Shown here: piece by piece, positions 5,744 to 12,202 of the stretch
Position numbering within the stretch: position 1 is the first letter of the stretch
Layout: each line of letters starts with the position of its first letter
Assembly: GCA_964624645.1 (NCBI GenBank)
Contig: CAZVAD010000083.1
Coordinates: 1-12,202 of the forward strand
DNA length: 12,202 nt
From: Mariniphaga sp964624645
Lineage (GTDB): Bacteria > Bacteroidota > Bacteroidia > Bacteroidales > Prolixibacteraceae
Direction: 5' to 3'
The notes under the pieces: generated by a model
What the model was told of the DNA's origin: nothing
The model's input: only the letters and a program-made list of their open reading frames with translations
Database searches by the model: none
Made by a program: the position numbers and the translations under genes

Positions 5744-6781
5744 TTGAAAAAAATATTGAAAAAAATCGTCCAGTTTCTGATTTTTTTTGCCATCGGGGCA
5801 TTTATTTTCTGGCTGGTGTATAAGGACCAGGACATTGACCGCATCAAATCCGTGCTGAAAAACGATGTCAATTACTTCTGGATTTTTATTTCCGTCATCA
5901 TCGGGCTGCTCAGCCACATGAGCCGCACAGTTCGCTGGCAGATTATGATTCAGCCCATCGGACACAAACCGGGGTTTCTCAACACATTTCTGGCGGTGAT
6001 GACCGGCTACCTGATGAATCTTGCCTTTCCGCGGATGGGTGAAATTTCCCGCTGCGGCGTGATGGCGCGGTATGAAAAAATGTCATTCACCAAGCTTCTG
6101 GGAACCGTCGTTGCCGAGCGTGCCGTGGATATGATTTCCCTGCTTTTGCTGCTGCTCATTGTTATTTTTTCGCAATTCAGGCAAATCCTGGAGTTTTTAC
6201 ATAAAAACCCTGAAATTGAAAGTAAAATTTCAGGAATTATCACCTCTCCAATCCTGATTGCCGGAATTTTACTTTTTGTTGTTTTTGTGTTTGTTTTCAG
6301 AAAAGCGCTGAAACATACTGCATTATACAAAAAGGTAGTTGCCGTTCTACTGAATCTAAAGGAAGGGATTCTTTCCATTCGTTCCATGCAGAACAAGGGC
6401 TGGTTTCTATTTCATTCAGTGGCCATCTGGGGGCTTTATTACCTGATGCTGTATGTGGTATTTTTCGCTTTTGATTTCACCAGAAACCTGCCGTTTGTTG
6501 CCGGGCTCACAACGTTTGTACTTGCCAGTTTTGGAATGGTTGCCCCGGTGCAGGGCGGAATCGGAGCGTGGCATTTCATGGCGATTGAATCGCTGGTGCT
6601 TTATGGCATTGCCAAAGAAAACGGAGTTATTTTCGCTTTTGTGGCTCATGGCATAATGACCGCCATGATTATTTTATTGGGCATAATTTCACTGCTGGTT
6701 CTGCCGTTTATCAACCGGAAGAACAACGGGAAAATCACTGAAGATTCTTCCGAAAGTGAATCAACCGGAGCACAAAAATGA
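5744..6781 (+). CDS. YbhN / lysylphosphatidylglycerol synthase transmembrane-domain protein
   Basis: Integral inner-membrane protein of the LPG_synthase_TM (PF03706-like) family. The 345-residue product has about eight hydrophobic segments (roughly 8-27, 43-60, 84-97, 129-147, 168-186, 222-243, 250-268, 293-322) and family signatures SRTVRWQIMI (60-69), FPRMGEISR (95-103), ERAVD (125-129) and APVQGGIGAWH (267-277). It ends in a short charged Ser/Glu tail. It lacks the soluble MprF aminoacyl-transferase domain, so lysyl-lipid synthesis is not implied; membrane lipid handling or transport is a guess. The only start fitting the family N-terminus is TTG at 5744; no in-frame ATG precedes it, and no Shine-Dalgarno site is seen. 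Its TGA overlaps the next gene's ATG (ATGA), so the two are translationally coupled. Confidence 0.87.
   Translation: MKKILKKIVQFLIFFAIGAFIFWLVYKDQDIDRIKSVLKNDVNYFWIFISVIIGLLSHMSRTVRWQIMIQPIGHKPGFLNTFLAVMTGYLMNLAFPRMGEISRCGVMARYEKMSFTKLLGTVVAERAVDMISLLLLLLIVIFSQFRQILEFLHKNPEIESKISGIITSPILIAGILLFVVFVFVFRKALKHTALYKKVVAVLLNLKEGILSIRSMQNKGWFLFHSVAIWGLYYLMLYVVFFAFDFTRNLPFVAGLTTFVLASFGMVAPVQGGIGAWHFMAIESLVLYGIAKENGVIFAFVAHGIMTAMIILLGIISLLVLPFINRKNNGKITEDSSESESTGAQK
6767..6770 (+). promoter_or_regulatory. Shine-Dalgarno-like site of the ABC permease gene
   Basis: GGAG seven bases before the ATG at 6778, inside the tail of the preceding gene. Together with the ATGA overlap it fixes the permease start. 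Confidence 0.5.
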
Positions 6782-8031
6782 AAACGGAACTTTTTATTGC
6801 CCGAAGGCTTTTTTTCGGAGAAAGCGACAAAGCCTTTCTTTCGCACAAGATAATACGCATAGCTCTGGCAGCTATTGCATTAGGGCTTACGGTAATGATT
6901 ATTTCCGTGGCAGTGGTTACAGGTTTTAAAAACGAAATCCGCAATAAGGTCATCGGGTTTGGCTCACATATTCAGATTGTGAACTTTGATTCCAACAACT
7001 CCTACGAAACCCGTCCGGTTTCGAAAATCCAGGCTTTTTGCCCGGAATTGAAAAATCTGGCCGGTGTGAAACAGGTTCAGGTTTTTGCCACCAAACCGGG
7101 GATGATCAAAACCGATGAATATATTCAGGGCATTGTGTTCAAAGGCGTGGACACAGCATACGACTGGAGCTTTTTTGACCAGAATCTGGTCGAGGGAAAA
7201 CTGCCGGCGCTCAATGATTCGGTGCGCTCTGATGAGATATTGATTTCGGAGCAGGTTTCAAAACTTCTGGAAGTTTCAACCGGCGAGCGGGTGGTACTCT
7301 TTTTTGTAAACGAGGACGAAAATAACCCGCGCATGTTGCAGCTCACCGTCTGCGGACTCTACAAAACCAGCCTGGACGAATTTGACAACCTGTTTGTGCT
7401 TGGCGATTTGCAGCAGATCCAGCGGCTGAACAACTGGAGCAGTGATCAGGTGAGCGGATTTGAAATTGTAATTTCCGATTTTCACCGGATTGAAGAAATT
7501 GAGCAGAATGTGAGAAATATTGTGTTGGACTACCGGAGCGACAAAGAGACCATTCTGCGGACAACAAATATTGTCCGGGAATATCCGCAAATTTTCGACT
7601 GGCTTTCGGTTCTTGACATGAATGTGTGGATCATTCTCCTGCTGATGGCTGTTGTTGCCGGCTTCAACATGATTTCCGGGCTGCTGGTGCTCATTCTTGA
7701 GCGCAGCAAAATGATCGGCGTACTGAAAGCATTGGGAAGTCCCGACTGGAGCATCCGGAAGATGTTTCTCTACCTTGCTGTTTTTCTCACTTCGCGCGGA
7801 ATGATCTGGGGAAATGCCATCGGCATTGCTTTCATTGTTCTTCAAAAATATTTCAAAGTCCTGAAACTTAATCCCGTAACCTATTATGTGGATTTTGTAC
7901 CCGTGAATTTTTCGCTGTTTCACATCCTCCTGTTAAACATCGGAACCCTTGCAGCCACCACACTGATGCTGGTTTTACCCAGTTATCTGGTCAGTAAAAT
8001 TTCACCCGAAAAAACCATCCGTTTCGATTAA
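6778..8031 (+). CDS. LolC/LolE-type ABC transporter permease (FtsX family)
   Basis: Inner-membrane permease subunit resembling the lipoprotein-releasing LolC/LolE proteins. The 417-residue product has the standard four membrane spans: one at about 26-48, then a MacB-like periplasmic domain (~50-278), then three C-terminal FtsX-domain spans (~280-307, 328-355, 380-402). The coupling segment ERSKMIGVLKALGS (308-321) is characteristic of this family and would contact the ATPase. It ends in the typical SPEKTIRFD. The ATPase partner (LolD-like) is not in this window, so it must be encoded elsewhere, as is common in Bacteroidota. By family it would extract outer-membrane lipoproteins from the inner membrane; other FtsX-type substrates are possible. 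Start ATG at 6778 overlaps the previous stop. The Nudix gene follows after 10 bases. Confidence 0.88.
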   Translation: MKTELFIARRLFFGESDKAFLSHKIIRIALAAIALGLTVMIISVAVVTGFKNEIRNKVIGFGSHIQIVNFDSNNSYETRPVSKIQAFCPELKNLAGVKQVQVFATKPGMIKTDEYIQGIVFKGVDTAYDWSFFDQNLVEGKLPALNDSVRSDEILISEQVSKLLEVSTGERVVLFFVNEDENNPRMLQLTVCGLYKTSLDEFDNLFVLGDLQQIQRLNNWSSDQVSGFEIVISDFHRIEEIEQNVRNIVLDYRSDKETILRTTNIVREYPQIFDWLSVLDMNVWIILLLMAVVAGFNMISGLLVLILERSKMIGVLKALGSPDWSIRKMFLYLAVFLTSRGMIWGNAIGIAFIVLQKYFKVLKLNPVTYYVDFVPVNFSLFHILLLNIGTLAATTLMLVLPSYLVSKISPEKTIRFD

Positions 8032-8041
8032 TCCCAAAAAA

Positions 8042-8665
8042 ATGCCCATCACTGCTGAAATGATAAAAAAAGCCCTTTCGGGTGATTTGCGCGGAATCCG
8101 GTCGCACCGGAAAATGATGCCGCCCAACCGGGAGCTTACTGTTTCCGGCAGCAACAGAAAACGGCTGAAACCCAGCAGTGTGTTGCTTTTGCTATATGCT
8201 GAAAAAAATGAACTGTATGCCTGCCTGATAAAAAGACAGGCAACCATGAAGCACCATGCCGGACAGATAGCATTTCCGGGCGGAAAGATTGAAGCAGGCG
8301 GAACTCCCGTGGAAACTGCCCTGCGGGAAACCTGGGAAGAAATCGGGGTCTCTCCGGATAAAATTGAAGTTTTAGGCCTGCTTACGGAATTGTTTGTGGA
8401 TGTGAGCGGCTTTGTCATTCAGCCTGTTGTCGGGTGGTTAGAGGAAAAACCTGAATTCAGGATCAACACGGCAGAAGTGGAAAAGACCATTCTGTTTCCA
8501 TTGATGAAGTTCAGCAACAAACTGGATGAAACCGAGCTGGAAACGGCATCAGGCATTCTGAAAGTGCCTTGTTTTCATTTTGAGGGCGAAATTGTGTGGG
8601 GCGCAACCGCTATGATTCTTGCAGAATTTTTTGATGCCGTGGAAGACGCATTCACTCCGGAATAA
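8042..8665 (+). CDS. Nudix hydrolase, CoA pyrophosphatase type
   Basis: Predicted hydrolase of the NudL/NUDT7-like group, which cleaves coenzyme A or acyl-CoA to phosphopantetheine and 3',5'-ADP using divalent metal. The 207-residue product has the group-specific run HHAGQIAFPGG (71-81) directly before the Nudix box. In that box (G81 to V103) the metal-binding REtwEEiG core (R95, E96, E99, E100) is intact, but the position of the first conserved Glu is Gly87. It is the last gene of the operon, 10 bases after the permease. Its TAA lies inside the 3' end of the convergent mltF-like gene (14-bp overlap), so no terminator fits between them. Substrate is inferred from the motif only. Confidence 0.88.
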   Translation: MPITAEMIKKALSGDLRGIRSHRKMMPPNRELTVSGSNRKRLKPSSVLLLLYAEKNELYACLIKRQATMKHHAGQIAFPGGKIEAGGTPVETALRETWEEIGVSPDKIEVLGLLTELFVDVSGFVIQPVVGWLEEKPEFRINTAEVEKTILFPLMKFSNKLDETELETASGILKVPCFHFEGEIVWGATAMILAEFFDAVEDAFTPE

Positions 8666-10079
8666 GATTCTGATAATGGCGGCAGGTGGCAATCACTTCA
8701 TCCACGAAATAGTAAACATCACCGCTGTATGCCGATTGCCGGCTGATGACCGAATCTTCCGGCACTGTTTCCAAAGATTTTTTCGTTAAAAAATAATCCA
8801 CATTGTTTTTCCACAAATCTTGTTTTTTCCCGTTTTCCGATGCCAACCGCTGAGCTTTTTGCACCCTTCCCAAGCCGATATTGTATGCTGCCAGCACAAA
8901 TTTCAGCCTTTCGGATGAATCCCGGACAGTTTCCCTGAACTGACGGTCGAGCCAGCTCAGTAATTTAGCGCCGCCTTCAATATTTTGCTGAGGATCAAGA
9001 ATATCATCAACCTCCATGTATTCGGCAGTTTCGGGCGTGAGCTGCATCAGCCCCAATGCGCCGATGCCTGACTCCGCATCTTCCTCAAAACGGGATTCGT
9101 GGTACATAATTGCAGAGAGCAGCCTCCAGTCCCATCCGTATTTTACCCCGGCCTGCCTGATCATGCCGTCATACACAGAGATTCCGCCGCCCGTGATGCT
9201 GTTTAACTCCCGGCTGAACCTGCCTGAGGTGTATGGATTTTTATAATAGGTTGTATAAATTTCCCTGTACCTTTCGGTTTGCAAAAAATCGCTGATCCAC
9301 CGGTCCAGGGAATCCTTCCATTCAACGGAGCTGCTTCTGACAGCCCAGGCAATATTGTGCGGAAAACTGATTTTGAGCGAAACATCCAGGTTTGAATAAT
9401 AGGAACGGTTCAGCAAGGCGACATTTTCATTACACACCGTGTAGTCAATCACTCCGCGGGCAACCAGGGAAATCAGTTTTTCAACTCCGTTGACCGAATC
9501 CTCCACAATTTCAACCGGATATCTTATGGATTCGGAAAAATCGGTCATTTGCCTGAAATAGGCAGAGTTTTTCTGAACATGGATTTTTTTTCCGGCCAGA
9601 TCCGAGGTATTGGAAATATAGGTCGAGTCGCGGTTGCCCGGTTGGTGTTTCCTTTGCACCAGCACCTGACGGGTTTGCAGAAACGGAAAAGTGAAAGCGA
9701 TTTCCGGTTTTTTATCCCGGACAACGGTGAGATTTTTTGCCACCAGGTCAAAACGCCCGTTAATCAGTCCGTCACAGGATTCGGACATATCGTTGATTGC
9801 TGTAATTTCGGGCTTCACGCCCAGCTCTTTGCACAAAGCCATAATCAGCTCATACTGATATCCCCTGACCCTTCCGCGATGGAGAAAATAAGCTGTGGAA
9901 TTGCAATCCATCGCCACGCTGAGTCTTCCCGTTTTACGAATTTGCTCAAAAACAGAAACTTTTTCAGCATCAGACTCGCTATGCATCACCTTGTCGCCAA
10001 TGCAAAGCAGCAGGGTAACTACAAAAAATGCAAGCAGAATAAATTTCAGAGACAGTTTATATTTTTCCAGCCGAAACAT
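8652..10079 (-). CDS. MltF-like membrane-bound lytic murein transglycosylase
   Basis: Cleaves peptidoglycan glycan strands, forming 1,6-anhydromuramyl ends, at the periplasmic face. The 475-residue product begins with a basic start and one hydrophobic anchor (~11-27). A family-3 solute-binding domain follows (~42-280, from FEQIRKTGRLSVAM), then an SLT transglycosylase domain (~305-435). The catalytic Glu is E328 in YHESRF; GLMQLTP (343-349) and AAYNIG (397-402) complete the family motifs. Cys26 sits after LLL, a poor lipobox, so a lipoprotein form is uncertain. The ATG at 10079 shares one base with the porin stop (TGATG), showing translational coupling. In E. coli MltF the N-terminal domain modulates the lytic domain; a sensing ligand here is unknown. 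Confidence 0.92.
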   Translation of the reverse strand: MFRLEKYKLSLKFILLAFFVVTLLLCIGDKVMHSESDAEKVSVFEQIRKTGRLSVAMDCNSTAYFLHRGRVRGYQYELIMALCKELGVKPEITAINDMSESCDGLINGRFDLVAKNLTVVRDKKPEIAFTFPFLQTRQVLVQRKHQPGNRDSTYISNTSDLAGKKIHVQKNSAYFRQMTDFSESIRYPVEIVEDSVNGVEKLISLVARGVIDYTVCNENVALLNRSYYSNLDVSLKISFPHNIAWAVRSSSVEWKDSLDRWISDFLQTERYREIYTTYYKNPYTSGRFSRELNSITGGGISVYDGMIRQAGVKYGWDWRLLSAIMYHESRFEEDAESGIGALGLMQLTPETAEYMEVDDILDPQQNIEGGAKLLSWLDRQFRETVRDSSERLKFVLAAYNIGLGRVQKAQRLASENGKKQDLWKNNVDYFLTKKSLETVPEDSVISRQSAYSGDVYYFVDEVIATCRHYQNLIPE

Positions 10080-12097
10080 CAGTCATAAAAAGCCCATTTG
10101 ACACCCAGTCTGAAAGTCATCCGGTTTAGCGGGTAGCCCGGAGCCGTATAGTACTCCTCTTTAATGAATTCCGTGCCGACATTCATCATTTTAAAAAATA
10201 TATTTGTACGCTTCAGGCGTAAATTGGCATACACGTCAATGATGGGAAAGTTTCCGGTTTTTTGCTCGCTCTGCAGATAGAACATGCCGGTTGCCGGATG
10301 GTATGCATCTGCAAAAAATGCGGTGTTGTACCTTGCATCAGCGCCAAGCTGCGTAAACAGCACCTTCGAAATAACAAACCGGTACCAGGTTGAAACAAAC
10401 GCAGAAAAATCGGGCAAATGGACAATATTTGCATTGGATGGTTTCTGCCACAACACCCGCGTTCGGAAATGAAGGTTGCGAAAGCTGAAATCCTTGTCGG
10501 CATAGGCAGACAATATCAGGAGCTGCCCGCCAAACTGTGCCGGCACAGCATCCCTGTTGTTGTAAATGAAATTGTTGATGATGGCATAATTGGCATTCAG
10601 CTCAAACTTGCGGCGTGGAAAGTTCAGGCTGCCGTTGACCACCATCCGCTGCTCCATGCCAAGGTTCTGATCCCACTGGATTCGCTTGGAATAGAATTCA
10701 TCCTGAAAATAGTCGGGCACAAGATTTAAAATTTTGCCTTTCACTTTAAACGTGGCCAGGGAATCGCCCAAAAAAGCCATGGGCTTTGAAATAACTCCCG
10801 AAAGTTCGGTTTGCCCGGCATTGCGCCCTAAAAAGAAGATGCGCCCGTCAAAGTTCCATGTCCAGAAATTGCCGGTTTGTCTGAAGATTCCCCCGCCGGC
10901 ATACACGTTGGAAAACTTTTTTATGCGCGGGTGGTAACCCACAGCAGGGTCGGGAAGGGTTGCCCTGACAAATTCCTGTCCGATGAATGCCCTTTTTCCG
11001 AAACTGGTTTTTCGCTCCGGATTCTCATAGTGTTTCAATTGCAATAAGTTGCTTACTTTCTTGAAACGGATGGAATCTTCAAAATAGTCATCCCCGTAAA
11101 AGGTGAGAGGGAAAAAGGTGTTTGTGGAATCTTCCTCGTCTATGTAGCTTTTCCTATGCGTCTGATATTCAAAAGAATAAATCACTCCTGCAAAGGGTTT
11201 GAATTTTTTAGAAACAGGCTTCTCCTCTTCGTCCTCCGCATCATCAGCCGCTGCGGATTCATCGTCTTTCTCATCGCTTTCAACATATTTACCCAAACGA
11301 TATTCCCCGGTGGCAAAAATATAGGTACTCCCGAATTCTGAGCGTACTTCGCTCAGGTTCACGTCCAAAAAATCGGTGTCGGGCTCTCTCAACAAATTGG
11401 CATTCGGGGTCAATCCGCCGTTTTCATTATTCTGAATGCTGTTGCTGATAAAACCGCCATGAACGTTCAGTTTGTCTTTGTTGTAGGAAGAATAGAGCGT
11501 AACAAAATTATTTTTGGATTCCTGATTTTTATATTGCCCTGCCGAACGCGCCTGATCATACCGGAAAGTGAAATTTAACCAGGGATTCACATTTTGGGAA
11601 TGCAGCACATTGAACCGGGTTTCATTTTTCCGGGTGCGGTGTTCGCTTTGTGTAAAATCCATCAGGGTGTAGGGCGTCCGGGTGTTGAAATACTGTACAT
11701 TTTGCGGGGTCAGCAAATAGGCTTCCCTGGTCTGAAGAAAATAAAAATCATTGCCCGGATTGCGGTTAAAAAAATTATGATCCTGATAAGGCGTGGCGTA
11801 ATTACCAAGATGTGATGAAGTTATTGTGTGTTTATAAGCCGGATGGTAGATATGCGAATAATCCTGTAACGTATCCAGCTTCACAGAATCTTTGAAAGCT
11901 CCGTAACCATCAAGCTTCCATAGCCTTATGCCCGGCTGAACATCTTTTTCCTGCGGACTGCTTCCCGGCACCTGCATATCGGGGAGCGCATCCTGTCCGC
12001 CCACCCCCTGCAGTTGTGGCCTGCCCTGACCGTAAAGCAGTCCCGGCAGAAACAACCAGAAAACGATTAAAAACTTCTGAAGCATTAATTTGTGCAT
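10079..12097 (-). CDS. putative outer-membrane porin (Porin_10-like)
   Basis: Predicted beta-barrel outer-membrane protein of the 'putative porin' group of Bacteroidota. I start at the ATG at 12097 (672 residues); a TTG at 12109 would add four residues but would leave almost no leader after the candidate promoter. The N-terminus is a signal peptide (basic start, hydrophobic core LIVFWLFLPGLLYGQG, cleavage probably after YGQ or GQG). A Gly/Gln/Pro-rich stretch follows, then many alternating aromatic-polar strands rich in Tyr, Phe and Asn, and an aromatic C-terminal strand (FRLGVKWAFYD). An unusual segment at about residues 273-292 has 13 acidic residues in 20 and could be a loop. No plug or TonB box is seen, so passive diffusion is more likely than TonB uptake. 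The mltF-like gene follows with a one-base overlap. Confidence 0.82.
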   Translation of the reverse strand: MHKLMLQKFLIVFWLFLPGLLYGQGRPQLQGVGGQDALPDMQVPGSSPQEKDVQPGIRLWKLDGYGAFKDSVKLDTLQDYSHIYHPAYKHTITSSHLGNYATPYQDHNFFNRNPGNDFYFLQTREAYLLTPQNVQYFNTRTPYTLMDFTQSEHRTRKNETRFNVLHSQNVNPWLNFTFRYDQARSAGQYKNQESKNNFVTLYSSYNKDKLNVHGGFISNSIQNNENGGLTPNANLLREPDTDFLDVNLSEVRSEFGSTYIFATGEYRLGKYVESDEKDDESAAADDAEDEEEKPVSKKFKPFAGVIYSFEYQTHRKSYIDEEDSTNTFFPLTFYGDDYFEDSIRFKKVSNLLQLKHYENPERKTSFGKRAFIGQEFVRATLPDPAVGYHPRIKKFSNVYAGGGIFRQTGNFWTWNFDGRIFFLGRNAGQTELSGVISKPMAFLGDSLATFKVKGKILNLVPDYFQDEFYSKRIQWDQNLGMEQRMVVNGSLNFPRRKFELNANYAIINNFIYNNRDAVPAQFGGQLLILSAYADKDFSFRNLHFRTRVLWQKPSNANIVHLPDFSAFVSTWYRFVISKVLFTQLGADARYNTAFFADAYHPATGMFYLQSEQKTGNFPIIDVYANLRLKRTNIFFKMMNVGTEFIKEEYYTAPGYPLNRMTFRLGVKWAFYD

Positions 12098-12117
12098 AGC
12101 ATTGATCAAAAGCTGGA

Positions 12118-12151
12118 CAAAACTATAAAAAGCAAAGAAACAGTTGGCAAA
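12118..12151 (-). promoter_or_regulatory. candidate promoter of the porin-mltF operon
   Basis: Minus-strand TTTG (12151-12148) and TAGTTTTG (12125-12118), 22 bases apart, match the Bacteroidota -33/-7 pattern. Transcription would begin near 12111, about 14 bases before the porin ATG. A second -7-like box, TAATTTTG, lies at 12169-12176. Confidence 0.5.
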
Positions 12152-12202
12152 ACCGATATACTTTTCGTCAAAATTAACAGGATTGTCTGTTTTTCAATCT
12201 GC

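Noticed and set aside
7276..7923. 215-codon minus-strand frame antisense to the ABC permease
   Set aside because: It overlaps a gene with clear family features, and its own product shows no domain or signal.
9549..10088. 179-codon plus-strand frame antisense to the mltF-like gene
   Set aside because: It is a shadow of a well-supported gene; no family features and no promoter of its own.
12098..12109. TTG start four codons upstream for the porin
   Set aside because: The ATG at 12097 gives a proper signal peptide and leaves a workable leader after the promoter-like box.

Overview
The window looks like ordinary chromosome from a Bacteroidota (Bacteroidia) bacterium, probably near the Marinilabiliales/Prolixibacteraceae. 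This is inferred from the gene families (a Porin_10-type outer-membrane porin, a roughly 390-residue PurM-like AIR synthase, an RF1 with GPGGQ), from promoter-like TAnnTTTG boxes typical of the phylum, from the scarcity of Shine-Dalgarno sites and from the use of a TTG start. No phage, integrase, CRISPR array, rRNA or tRNA was seen. Nearly all of the sequence is housekeeping or envelope genes.

Layout. Positions 1-320 are AT-rich and non-coding. They hold a short GC palindrome, a cluster of AAGGTT/AACCTT motifs, a probable minus-strand terminator for the next operon, and the first ~20 codons of a PIN-domain (VapC-like) toxin gene that breaks off at the 3' end of pyrF. Positions 321-3478 (minus strand) are a purM-prfA-pyrF operon with a promoter-like box just upstream of purM: purine synthesis, translation termination and pyrimidine synthesis. 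A 304-base spacer ends in a strong 20-bp inverted-repeat terminator. Positions 3783-5583 (minus) carry rsmA, a two-domain thioredoxin/glutaredoxin protein, and a GroES-family co-chaperonin without an adjacent GroEL.

The ~160-base gap before the next gene is a divergent promoter region. Two -7-like boxes pointing in opposite directions abut each other, and a 10-bp-arm palindrome lies beside the rsmA start. Positions 5744-8665 (plus) form an operon: a YbhN/LPG-synthase-like membrane protein (TTG start), an ATGA-coupled LolC/E-type ABC permease, and a Nudix CoA-pyrophosphatase-like hydrolase. This operon converges on and overlaps by 14 bp a minus-strand pair at 8652-12097: a putative porin followed, with a one-base TGATG overlap, by an MltF-like lytic transglycosylase.

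How they may work together. The right half has an envelope theme (membrane transport or lipid export, outer-membrane pore, peptidoglycan turnover), and the 3780-4680 pair has a protein-folding/redox theme. I see no convincing new defence or mobile system. The points most worth a second look are the truncated PIN toxin, the orphan GroES with its redox partner, the abutting divergent promoters, and the translationally coupled porin-transglycosylase pair with a very acidic porin segment.
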